A stretch of 15,626 nt of DNA, from contig URHP01000031.1 of the NCBI GenBank assembly GCA_900547645.1, positions 1-15,626 on the forward strand, given 5' to 3'. This document shows positions 8,501 to 14,515 of the stretch, in pieces. The position numbers and the translations under genes were made by a program. Every line of letters starts with the position of its first letter. Positions within the stretch are counted from its first letter, which is position 1. The notes below the pieces were generated by a model, which did not search any database, was not told where the DNA came from, and saw only the letters and a list, made by a program, of their open reading frames with translations. The DNA comes from an uncultured Eubacteriales bacterium (GTDB taxonomy: Bacteria > Bacillota > Clostridia > Christensenellales > Borkfalkiaceae).

Positions 8501-8923
8501 GAACTGAAGTGCCTGACGAAGTTCGCTGCCGCCCTCGCTTACAAGAACGGTGACGGAATACTTCATGTCCACCGCGCTTGCGTTGGTGACGGCAAGTTCG
8601 AATGCCGCGCCGTCGCCGAGGGACATGTTGTTGATCGTGATATTGCTGCCGTCCGTAATGACAACAGTGCCGCCCTGCGGAAGGGTTGCCGTGTTGTCGA
8701 TGACCGTCGCTTCTTCGCGTTCGTTCGTGGACTGCCCCTGCGACCACGCCTGCGTCAGAGTAAGCTCGCCCTGCACGTCGATCTTGCCCGTGTTGACGCC
8801 GATCTGGTACTCGCGTCTCGAGGTGAACAGCGCGAACGTCGCGCCCAGGATCACCGCAAGGCACATGACCACAACGAGCACGGAAAGAAGGATGGCTCTG
8901 CTTTTCGTCTGTTTGCTTTGCAT
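5546..8923 (-). CDS. Large SipW-type surface protein, TasA-like module plus GGTF beta-helix
   Basis: This 1125-residue protein is probably exported. Residues 1-33 form a SipW-cognate signal (KQTKSRA, hydrophobic core, GATFALF) followed by NTGKIDV. A TasA-like module extends to about residue 218 and ends in LQANAYTG. The rest is a predicted right-handed beta-helix. It carries six GGTF turns between about residues 530 and 1095, plus related GGTL, GGTY and GGAF turns. The last residues (GGTF, AYLAEGFEL, GGWQVVP) are a common cap-like ending of such surface proteins. No sortase signal or membrane anchor is present. The ATG at 8923 follows GAGGAG by nine bases. The junction with the TasA-like module is nearly identical in pattern to that of the 1347-aa neighbour, so the two look like duplicated and diverged paralogues. 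The beta-helix part is visibly more AT-rich than the N-terminal module. Confidence 0.86.
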   Translation of the reverse strand: MQSKQTKSRAILLSVLVVVMCLAVILGATFALFTSRREYQIGVNTGKIDVQGELTLTQAWSQGQSTNEREEATVIDNTATLPQGGTVVITDGSNITINNMSLGDGAAFELAVTNASAVDMKYSVTVLVSEGGSELRQALQFSVDGVNKSLEDDEVSLLDWQTVEAGQAIPEEDATLAFEISLPWSALEVFDPAEGEGVTEPQSVSMTVVLEALQANAYTGTISAGDTTYETLAEAMAQAANNETISLGRNVNTTWLTQEEAAQLGDKPLAVVGAGESLTTIEAADNGTLYIPANVTLKDVTVEGNVVATSNASIEDATINGSVTISDDQTAGISTMSLMAFSNAATEAEGGTAMFDGVTFKGSVTATNANVTIVNSMVENGAITLNGGTLTLSNSKVMNKNGSALTVGAEATATVTSSSLTAEGADTIVNNGTLTIGTGAVVDALTHAKTALFNNAGATFYLEGGTLTRSLAAGTYEPYGNGGNSYYALINRGTAYLNSGSVVMNDGYSSLIENGYFSTPAQKPEYMSTMIISGGTFSGGVNVVKNDEYGVMTINGGTFTNASQAAVQNWNDLTINDGQFTNSAYAILSGGYGADSSALGLTKVNGGTFEGNIIGYVGTPGDYQYAEEVTYTITGGTFKDTVAYAYTLAQLSEFTKAGIEVLLMQPLTITSNLDLTLGNDITVNDTLRFQGPLMPKRTVNIDLNGYTMYFNQDGLIDIYNNVVFTIGNGSMIQSEDSELGYLFRLGSTQPAYPSPTLTITGGTYVCGLTAVQIDNKATANIQGGTFSAIGSYDNRTWILNKVDNSQSTFNVTGGAFVNYNPANSTTENPAESFLGEGYVAWEVDGTYYVGTPEEAAAAGMTVMMDNMAYSSLAYAVADVPTDNTQKTITFIAAEDTVYGSGVKVSAGQNIVIDFAGKTFVVVDPTVGSAGTETNLFQLLKGSTVVMMNGSVKSEATEGYILIQKYNDLTLQDMVLDASDDPNMQYVVSSNCGTTTIKGNTQIIASSTNPAGVAFDLWYGMSTTYEDGVSVVFASDFTGKVSGKIEYGAQNMWEDWQSKTVWKVEAGCTGTFDVTLRFTVAADAPAIEIAGGTFTSDFVNAYLAEGFELSEVEGGWQVVPASEEQA

Positions 8924-9042
8924 GTTTCTATTCTCCTCATTATAATTTTCGTTTTATATGCACGGCGTTCCCCCTTTGCGGACTTGCGCCGTCGTTTCTT
9001 GTACTTTGTTGCTCCTTAACATGACGGGAACCGCCGGGAGCG

Positions 9043-9699
9043 TCAGTTCAGTCCGAGCGCCTCGTTCAGATCGGCGTCGGATGCGTTCGCCTGACCCGCA
9101 TAGATCGTGAACTCGATGGAAGCGTTCGTGATGAAGTCCTCCGCCGCGCCGTCGTCCCCGAAGGTCTGTTCGGCGTCTTTATCGAGCTCCACGGTGATCT
9201 CGAGCGTGACGGAACTTCCGGGCGCGATCTCCGTTTCCGCCCAGGTCCCGAACGAAAATGCGCCGCCGCCTTCCGCCGTAATCGCATAATTCAGGCTGTC
9301 TTCCGCGCCTTCAACCCCCGTGACGCCGGGCGTGTAGTCCACGCGGAACCGCGCGGCGGATTTGCCCGTGTTGGTGATGGTGAGCGTGAACTCCGCCTTA
9401 TCCCCCGGGACCATCTGCGACAGCGAAATGCTGCCGTTCTGCCCGTCGATGGAGGCGCTGCCGCCCGTTGCGAAATTCAGGCTGCCCGTGGGCTGTGCGT
9501 CCGTGCTTTCGGGCGTCAGACTGTACAGCGTCAAACTGTCCGTGTCAAACTCGGCGGCAATGTCCACGCTGCCCGTTGTGACGGTCACTTCGCGCTGTTT
9601 CTGCGTGCCGAAGAGCGCAAACGTGGCGCCGACGATGATCGCCGCGCACAGCAGGACGGTGAGTCCCGCCGTCAGCAAAGCCGTTCTCTTGCTTTTCAT
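9043..9699 (-). CDS. TasA-like SipW-dependent exported protein (218 aa)
   Basis: This is a probable secreted fibre-type subunit. Residues 1-30 are a SipW-cognate signal: KSKR, hydrophobic core, VGATFALF, with the usual TGSVDI stretch starting near residue 42. The mature part is an all-beta domain with a conserved PGDKAEFTLTITNTG segment, as in TasA/camelysin-like proteins. It ends in AGQANAS, the same motif that closes the TasA-like module of both giant proteins, so this protein is that module without a stalk. The start at 9699 follows AAGGAGA by nine bases. It lies 45 bases after the preceding TasA-like gene with no terminator between them. By analogy with B. subtilis TasA it may form the fibre body; this is an inference. 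Confidence 0.85.
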   Translation of the reverse strand: MKSKRTALLTAGLTVLLCAAIIVGATFALFGTQKQREVTVTTGSVDIAAEFDTDSLTLYSLTPESTDAQPTGSLNFATGGSASIDGQNGSISLSQMVPGDKAEFTLTITNTGKSAARFRVDYTPGVTGVEGAEDSLNYAITAEGGGAFSFGTWAETEIAPGSSVTLEITVELDKDAEQTFGDDGAAEDFITNASIEFTIYAGQANASDADLNEALGLN

Positions 9700-9744
9700 A
9701 TCCCTTTATCTCCTTATATGAAGATTTTTTCTTATAACAAAGGC

Positions 9745-10407
9745 TCAGGCCTTCTGCGTCGCCGTTACGGTGACGTTGAAAGAAAGGTCCGCGTTCATGA
9801 TGGTCGCGCCCGTTCCGTCGTCGAGCACGTCCGATTCCAGAGGAAGTTCGACCTTCAGCAAAAAGGTCTGCGTTTCGTTTGCCGCGGAGACCGAACCGAG
9901 CGGGAGCGCGCCGCGCTCTACCATGCCCGCAAGCGTGGTGCCGGGATCGGTGAGCACGTTGCCCTCCGCGTCCGTGACCGTAACGAGCAGTTTGCCGGCA
10001 AGACGCTGTTCGGGAGAATTGTCCGCAGGCGTTTCGGCGTAAAAGAATGCGACCGAATAGTCGAACGCCACGCTGCCGCGGTTTTCGATCTCGAGCGTCG
10101 CTTCCTGCCAGACGCCGGGAACGCTGTTGCCGCCGAACGTAAAGACGGTATCGTCCGGATCGTCCGTCTGCGCTTCGGTGAGGTCAACGCGCGCCGTATC
10201 GGTGGCGACCGCCTGCAGGACGCCGTTCTCATCCGCCGTGCGTCCCGTCAGATTGGTGCGCGCCAATCCGATCTCCAGCGTGCCCGCCTGCAGGTAATTG
10301 ACGACCGTCGCCGAATCGGAAAACAGCGCGAAGGACGCCGTGACCAGAATGACGGCGCTCATCAGCGCGACGAGAACGGACATGACGATGGCTTTGGATT
10401 TGTTCAT
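9745..10407 (-). CDS. TasA-like SipW-dependent exported protein (220 aa)
   Basis: This is the first SipW-type cargo gene of the operon. Residues 1-29 form a SipW-cognate signal (MNKSKA, hydrophobic core, TASFALF), followed by SDSATVVNYLQAGTLEIGL, the classical start of mature TasA-family proteins in Firmicutes. The mature domain is beta-rich, with an SVPGVWQEATLEIENRG segment equivalent to the PGD/NTG region of other members. Unlike the 218-aa neighbour it does not end in QANA, so it belongs to a different subgroup. The start at 10407 follows a strong AAGGAGG by about six bases, and only 15 bases separate it from the stop of the 290-aa gene. It is probably a major or minor fibre subunit processed by the adjacent SipW. 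Confidence 0.86.
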   Translation of the reverse strand: MNKSKAIVMSVLVALMSAVILVTASFALFSDSATVVNYLQAGTLEIGLARTNLTGRTADENGVLQAVATDTARVDLTEAQTDDPDDTVFTFGGNSVPGVWQEATLEIENRGSVAFDYSVAFFYAETPADNSPEQRLAGKLLVTVTDAEGNVLTDPGTTLAGMVERGALPLGSVSAANETQTFLLKVELPLESDVLDDGTGATIMNADLSFNVTVTATQKA

Positions 10408-10422
10408 ACCGCCCTCCTTGCC

Positions 10423-11295
10423 TTATTCTTCGGCGGGCGGCGTCGCGGGCTGCGCGCTCTCTTCTTCCGCAGGCTGCTGCGCAGGCGGTTCTGCTTCCGA
10501 TGCCTGCTGCTGCGCCGCGGCGGCTTCCTCCGCCGCCTTCTTTTCGGCTTCGCGCTTGAGTCTGCGCTGTTCGCGGCGGGCGGCTTTCTTTTCCTCCTCG
10601 CGGCGGGCGCGCTCCTCTGCGAAGTCGCTGTATGTAATATCGATGATGTTCTTGATATGGTCGATGGTCTCCGCCGATTCCACGCGCACGTCGATGGGCT
10701 TTTCCTTGATGTTCAGCCCCTCTTTGTCCGTGTAGGCGATGAAATCGTTGTTCTGCACGGTCAGGCGCGCCGTGATGCGGCCGCGGCGCAGCAGGATGCG
10801 GACGAGCAGCTTCTTTCCGTAATAGACGCTCGCGCTCCTGTCGTTGATGACTTTCTTTGCGCCCTCTTTGGCTTCGGCATACGCGACGATCTCGTCCACG
10901 CAACTCTTTTCGATGGGCGAGAGCTGTTCGTACGCTTCGGGATAGGGCACCGTCTCGTTGCGGCGCAGCAGGACCATGCCATCGGTATCGACGGGCTCCT
11001 CCTCCGGCTCTTCTTCAACCTCCGGCTCCTCAACGGGCGCGGGCGGTTCCTCGGTCGGTGCGGGCTGCGGTGCGGGCTCTTCGACCGGCTGCGGCACGGT
11101 ACGGGAAGCGGCTTCGGCGATCGCCGCCTTATCCCCGACGCGCACAAGCACATACGCCGTATCGTCCACGACGACGACTCTGCCCGCATCCCCCTCTTTC
11201 TTCGCGCGCGCAAGCGAGACGATCAGCCAGACGACGAGCGCCAGAGCGACGACGCAAATGAGTACGACGCACACGATGAACAATGCTTGAGTCAT
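10423..11295 (-). CDS. Membrane-anchored accessory protein of the SipW operon, unknown
   Basis: This 290-residue protein has one N-terminal membrane segment (about 5-28) followed by ARAKKEG, so by the positive-inside rule the remainder should face the cytoplasm. Residues 68-103 are a Pro/Glu-rich acidic linker. Residues 108-225 form a compact domain (VNDRSASVYYGKKLLVRILL region reads as KKVINDRSASVYYGKK). Residues 224-266 are a highly charged Arg/Glu/Lys helix likely to form a coiled coil, and 267-290 is a Pro/Ala/Glu tail. The domain distantly recalls an unnamed one seen in other Clostridial membrane proteins; I cannot name it. The start codon overlaps the sipW stop (ATGA), implying translational coupling. 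Placement between the peptidase and its cargo suggests a role in fibre export or its control. Confidence 0.78.
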   Translation of the reverse strand: MTQALFIVCVVLICVVALALVVWLIVSLARAKKEGDAGRVVVVDDTAYVLVRVGDKAAIAEAASRTVPQPVEEPAPQPAPTEEPPAPVEEPEVEEEPEEEPVDTDGMVLLRRNETVPYPEAYEQLSPIEKSCVDEIVAYAEAKEGAKKVINDRSASVYYGKKLLVRILLRRGRITARLTVQNNDFIAYTDKEGLNIKEKPIDVRVESAETIDHIKNIIDITYSDFAEERARREEEKKAARREQRRLKREAEKKAAEEAAAAQQQASEAEPPAQQPAEEESAQPATPPAEE

Positions 11296-12041
11296 TTTTC
11301 TTCACCTCTCTTTAATTCCTCCAGCTCCGCGCGCAGGCGCTCGATCTCCCGCTCGCGGGCATCCGATTCCTCTTGCTGCTTCCGATGCCTGTCCGCGCGC
11401 ACGATGCGCGCGATATTGAAAATTTCGTAAATCAGAATGAGTGCCGCGGGCACGATGAGGCACACCACGATGCCCGTCGTCGAACACAGGAAATACAGGA
11501 ATGCGCCCAGCCCGTAATTGCTCCAGGTCACTTTGCCGATGACGTCGTCCTCGCCGATCGGCTGCGCGTCGGGGGCATCGTTGGCGTCTCCCTGCGTGGT
11601 GAACGTAAAGCCCGTTTCCGTCTCGTTAATCTCAACAATGCGGTGGGTATTGACGACGGGATCGTCCTGCGTCCCCGTGCGCGTCCAGTCATTGAACGTG
11701 ATGATGTCGCCCACCTGCAGCGATGCGAAAAATTCCTGCCGCTGCGCCTCGTCCTCGGGCGCGACCTGAATGCCCACAATGGAGTGGGTGCGGAGGGAAT
11801 CCTCCCGATCGCCCTCCATGGAGCCCGTGAGCACGATGCGGTACTGCATGCCGCCGACGGTCAGCGTCTCGCCCTGCGCGCGGTAGCAGATCGCAACGAT
11901 GAGCGCGGCGACCGCCGCGACCAGCACGACGGCGATCACGATGCCCGAAACGACGGACCAGACGCGCGCCGCACCGCTCTTTTTTCTGCCTGCGGCAGGT
12001 TCGTCCCCCGCCGGCATGGGAGCCATCACGGGCGCCGTCAT
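11292..12041 (-). CDS. sipW: SipW-type (ER/archaeal-type) signal peptidase I
   Basis: This 249-residue integral membrane peptidase removes SipW-class signal peptides from exported fibre proteins. The membrane segments are at about 27-51 and 184-207. The catalytic Ser is in LTGSMEG (Ser74). A His (His133, in VVNTHRIVEI) takes the place of the Lys of ordinary bacterial enzymes. Asp152, in TQGDAN, completes the S26B-type Ser-His-Asp set, and the 19-residue His-Asp spacing matches B. subtilis SipW as I recall it. A Pro/Ala N-terminal tail and a C-terminal charged coiled coil (about 218-247) are additions to the core. The start at 12041 is chosen because its ATG overlaps the previous stop as ATGA and a GGAGGG site lies upstream; the longer reading from 12080 lacks these. 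The 3' end also overlaps the next gene by ATGA. Four downstream gene products carry the matching signal type. Confidence 0.93.
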   Translation of the reverse strand: MTAPVMAPMPAGDEPAAGRKKSGAARVWSVVSGIVIAVVLVAAVAALIVAICYRAQGETLTVGGMQYRIVLTGSMEGDREDSLRTHSIVGIQVAPEDEAQRQEFFASLQVGDIITFNDWTRTGTQDDPVVNTHRIVEINETETGFTFTTQGDANDAPDAQPIGEDDVIGKVTWSNYGLGAFLYFLCSTTGIVVCLIVPAALILIYEIFNIARIVRADRHRKQQEESDAREREIERLRAELEELKRGEEK

Positions 12042-12499
12042 ACAGCGCCCTCCAGCGCATACTGCGCCGTAACGGTGCATGCCGCGCCCTGCGCCTCGTT
12101 GCCGACGCCGGCGTCCATGCGATAGGTCACCGTAAAGGCAAATTCGCCCTCGACGTCCGCGCGGTATTCCTTGCCCGCGCAGTCCGCGAGCCCGCCATCA
12201 TACAGCACCTCGTCTCCCGCCACAATGCGGACGGAGAGGAAGCGGGCGAGCGCGCCGTCGTCCGCCGTCAGCGAAACGACAAGCGAAGCAGGGGAAGCGG
12301 ACTCCCCCCGATAGGAACAGGCGCGCTCCCGCCCGGGCGCAAGGCCGTCGATGACGACCTCCTCGCGGAAGGTATCCCCTTCGCCCTCGAGCGCCAGCCC
12401 GTTGTTCTGATTGGTCATGAGATATGCTGCGCCCAGTCCCGTGCAGACGAGCACGACGGCAAGAGCGGCAATGAGTACGATCAGCGCAGACTTTTTCAT
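12038..12499 (-). CDS. Membrane-anchored beta-rich protein, TapA-position
   Basis: This 153-residue protein is the first gene of the surface operon. A KK start and a hydrophobic segment (about 5-28) serve as signal or membrane anchor. It lacks the ATxAxF motif of SipW cargo, so it may stay anchored or be cut by another peptidase. The rest is beta-rich and ends with GVGNEAQG and VTAQYALEG, resembling the closing strands of SipW-associated TasA/camelysin proteins. Three Cys residues (61, 107, 141) lie in the outer part. Position directly before sipW matches tapA in B. subtilis tapA-sipW-tasA, where TapA assists fibre assembly; no clear TapA sequence identity is claimed. The start at 12499 follows GGGAG by about eight bases. 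The leader from the predicted transcription start is about 105 nt. Confidence 0.75.
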   Translation of the reverse strand: MKKSALIVLIAALAVVLVCTGLGAAYLMTNQNNGLALEGEGDTFREEVVIDGLAPGRERACSYRGESASPASLVVSLTADDGALARFLSVRIVAGDEVLYDGGLADCAGKEYRADVEGEFAFTVTYRMDAGVGNEAQGAACTVTAQYALEGAV

Positions 12500-12520
12500 G
12501 AGCGATCTCCCGTATCGGAA

Positions 12521-12550
12521 CGGTGGGAATCCCGGACATGGGTCCCGCCG
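12521..12550 (-). other. Possible stem-loop in operon leader
   Basis: On the minus-strand RNA the arms CGGCGGGA and TCCCACCG (one G-A type mismatch) can pair around an inner GGAC/GTCC hairpin. It lies between the predicted transcription start near 12605 and the ATG at 12499. It might influence translation or stability of the operon mRNA. GC-rich leaders often fold by chance, so confidence is low. Confidence 0.3.
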
Positions 12551-12611
12551 TCAGGCGCGCCTCGCGCAAATACGCGCGGAGCGTTTTTTTCTCCGACACT
12601 TTTACGCTTAT

Positions 12612-12643
12612 ATTATAACATACACCCCCCCCCCGATTGTCAA
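12612..12643 (-). promoter_or_regulatory. Surface-operon promoter with poly-G spacer
   Basis: On the minus strand TTGACA (12643-12638) and TATAAT (12617-12612) are both perfect consensus hexamers separated by 20 bp. The spacer is ATC, ten G residues, then TGTATGT, and a TGn extended -10 motif directly precedes TATAAT. With ten G the spacing is 3 bp over the optimum; with seven G it would be exactly 17. The extended -10 may keep weak transcription at the present length. The start is predicted near 12605. This promoter is the only strong one found for the seven-gene operon. Confidence 0.85.
12625..12634 (-). repeat. Poly-G tract (10 G) inside promoter spacer
   Basis: Ten consecutive C residues on the plus strand lie between the -35 and -10 boxes of the surface operon. 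It is the longest G/C homopolymer in the window. Mononucleotide tracts of this length are prone to polymerase slippage, so promoter spacing, and hence operon expression, may vary among cells. The exact count may also be an assembly consensus of mixed lengths. Confidence 0.85.
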
Positions 12644-12862
12644 CTATCATTCAACATTTTCAAGAGCGGCGGACGCGGACGCGTTTTGACCGAAATTGTC
12701 GCAAAATGAGCGGAACGCTCCGTGGAAACCGTAAAAATCCGGGGTTTTCCGGACACAAAAGAAAAAAATATCCGAAAAAATTTTCTTTCATACGTCGCGC
12801 ACTTTTTACGACACCGCCCGCGAAAGGCGCGCAAAGCACCCCGGGAGCATGCAAAAAAGCCT
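12644..12862. other. Divergent intergenic region without a gene
   Basis: This stretch lies between the surface-operon promoter and the promoter of the nucleotide-hydrolase operon; the full gap between start codons is 402 bases. No credible gene is present; open frames here are short and lack ribosome sites. A small hairpin TCCGG/CCGGA at 12738-12753 is followed on the minus strand by five T residues and could be a weak terminator shielding the surface operon from upstream transcription. A/T-rich runs at about 12755-12795 could help promoter activity. No operator was recognised. Confidence 0.5.
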
Positions 12863-12891
12863 TTGCATTCGGGCGCGCTTTCTGCTATAAT
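12863..12891 (+). promoter_or_regulatory. Promoter of the dNTPase-Nudix-ADH operon
   Basis: TTGCAT at 12863-12868 (four of six to consensus) and a perfect TATAAT at 12886-12891 are separated by 17 bp. Transcription should begin near 12898, only about four bases before the ATG at 12902, so the message would be nearly leaderless. The GAGGG sequence at 12893-12897 would then lie mostly upstream of the transcript. Confidence 0.75.
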
Positions 12892-12901
12892 AGAGGGCGT
12901 T

Positions 12902-14119
12902 ATGGCACACTATGAAGAACTGTCTGAACCGCTGAGCGAGCGCATCCGGGCGGAACACGGCCGCGCGCCGCGTTCCCCCTATGCGTTTGACGAAACCAAC
13001 GCCCTGCGCAGGGACGCCAATCCGCACGACGCGGCGACCGCGCTGCGCCCCGCGTTCATCCGCGATGCGGACAAGATCCTCAACTGCCCCTATTACAACC
13101 GCTATTCGGATAAGACGCAGGTCTTTTCGCTGTATAAGAACGACGACATCACCCGCCGCAGCCTGCATGTGCAGCTCGTCTCGCGCATCGGACGCACGAT
13201 CGGGCGGGCGCTCGGGCTCAACGAAGATCTGATCGAAGCGATCGCGCTGGGGCACGACATCGGACACACGCCCTTCGGTCACACGGGCGAACGCTTTCTG
13301 GACGAACTGTACCGCGCACACACGGGACAGCGCTTTGCGCACAATCTCCACTCCGTGCGCGTGCTCGACGAGATCTTTCCGCTCAATCTGTGCCTGCAGA
13401 CGCTGGACGGCATCGCCGCGCACAACGGCGAGCTGGAACTGGGCGAATACCGCCCCGCTTCCCTTGCGGGCTTCGGCGCGTTCGACGCGCAGATGCAGGC
13501 GTGCCGCGCGGATGCTTCGAACATCGCAAAACTCGTCCCCTGCACGCTGGAGGGATGCGTGGTGCGCATTTCGGACATCATCGCCTACCTCGGCAAGGAC
13601 CGCCACGACGCGGAAAAGAGCAAGGCGCTCGGCGAAGCCGCGTTTGCGGACACGGGCATCGGCACCATCAATGCGGAGATCGTCAACAATCTGATGGTCA
13701 ACCTTATGGAAAACAGCTTCGGACTGCCCTATCTGCGCCTGGACGAGCAACACTTTGCCGCCCTGAAAGCCGCAAAGCAGGAAAATTACAGGCTCATCTA
13801 CCGTAACGAGGCCGTGCAGAACGCCGACGGCGTCATCCGTTCCATGATGGGCGCGATCTACGAAAAGCTGCTCTCCGACCTTAGCGCGGGGAGAAAATCC
13901 TCCCCCGTGTTCACCCATCACCTTGCCTATCTGGACAGGCCGTACTACAACCGCCACCGCCGCATGCCCTACCCCGAAACGGAAAAGAACCTGATCGTAA
14001 CGGACTATATTGCGAGCATGACGGACGACTACTTTGTCGATCTGTATTCCTATCTCTTCCCGGACGGCGGGCTGCGCCTCGGTTACGTCGGCTATTTCGA
14101 CGGAAGGAGGGAGCCATGA
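12902..14119 (+). CDS. HD-domain deoxynucleotide triphosphohydrolase (Dgt-like)
   Basis: This 405-residue cytosolic enzyme belongs to the dGTPase-like HD family, which cleaves dNTPs to the deoxynucleoside and triphosphate and so controls the dNTP pool. The metal-binding set is intact: His89 (RSLHVQLV), His118-Asp119 (LGHDIGHTPFGH) and Asp225 (ISDIIAY). The upstream DADKIL...YSDKTQVF segment corresponds to the conserved family start (FxRDRDRI...KTQVF). The chosen ATG lies close behind GAGGG with a four-base spacing; the longer in-frame reading from 12722 runs through the promoter and is rejected. The gene ends in an ATGA overlap with the Nudix gene, indicating translational coupling. Substrate range among dNTPs cannot be told from sequence. 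Confidence 0.9.
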   Translation: MAHYEELSEPLSERIRAEHGRAPRSPYAFDETNALRRDANPHDAATALRPAFIRDADKILNCPYYNRYSDKTQVFSLYKNDDITRRSLHVQLVSRIGRTIGRALGLNEDLIEAIALGHDIGHTPFGHTGERFLDELYRAHTGQRFAHNLHSVRVLDEIFPLNLCLQTLDGIAAHNGELELGEYRPASLAGFGAFDAQMQACRADASNIAKLVPCTLEGCVVRISDIIAYLGKDRHDAEKSKALGEAAFADTGIGTINAEIVNNLMVNLMENSFGLPYLRLDEQHFAALKAAKQENYRLIYRNEAVQNADGVIRSMMGAIYEKLLSDLSAGRKSSPVFTHHLAYLDRPYYNRHRRMPYPETEKNLIVTDYIASMTDDYFVDLYSYLFPDGGLRLGYVGYFDGRREP

Positions 14120-14505
14120 CGCAGGTGGTCGCCGCGCTCATCGGGCGCGAAGGAAAGCTGCTCATCTGCCGCCGCCCCGCGCACAAGGCGCGGGCGCTCC
14201 TGTGGGAGTTTGCGGGCGGCAAGGTGGAAGCGGGCGAGACGAAGGAAGAGGCGCTCGTGCGCGAATGCCGCGAAGAACTCGGGATCCGCGTCCGCGTCGG
14301 AGCGGTCTATGCCGAGGTCACGCACGTCTATCCCGATCTGACCATTCATCTGACCTTGTTCCGCGCTTCCGTCGCCGAAGGCGAGCCGCAGCCGCTCGAA
14401 CACAGCGAGGTGCGCTGGGTAACGCCGCAGGAGATCGAGGCTTTCGACTTCTGCCCCGCCGACAGGGAGATCGTGCACACGATCGCAAAGACGTATTCTG
14501 AATAA
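14116..14505 (+). CDS. MutT-like Nudix hydrolase
   Basis: This 129-residue cytosolic hydrolase matches small MutT-type enzymes that remove 8-oxo-dGTP or related nucleotides to prevent mutation. The Nudix box GX5EX7REUXEEXGU is complete at residues 35-57 (Gly35, Glu41, Arg49-Glu50, Glu53-Glu54, Gly56). The N-terminal VAALIGREGKLLICRRP and the WEFAGGK segment are typical of the MutT group. Length is normal. The ATG overlaps the dNTPase stop by four bases and is preceded by AGGAGGG. Pairing with a dNTPase supports a nucleotide-pool-sanitation role; the exact substrate is inferred. Confidence 0.9.
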   Translation: MTQVVAALIGREGKLLICRRPAHKARALLWEFAGGKVEAGETKEEALVRECREELGIRVRVGAVYAEVTHVYPDLTIHLTLFRASVAEGEPQPLEHSEVRWVTPQEIEAFDFCPADREIVHTIAKTYSE

Positions 14506-14515
14506 GGAGACCTGC

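Noticed and set aside
8933..8944. Possible internal promoter before the 1125-aa gene (TATAAT at 8944-8939, minus strand)
   Set aside because: The hexamer directly abuts the GAGGAG ribosome site, so a transcript from it would lose most of that site, and no -35 box lies 16-18 bp upstream.
6608..9019. Long plus-strand open frame (803 codons) opposite the 1125-aa gene
   Set aside because: Same pattern: low-complexity basic translation, no ribosome site or domain, and fully antisense to a clear SipW-type cargo gene.
9718..11430. Plus-strand open frame (570 codons) opposite the TasA-like and 290-aa genes
   Set aside because: The translation is Arg/Phe/Leu-rich noise, complementary to the acidic and charged regions of the real proteins; it spans three genes on the other strand.
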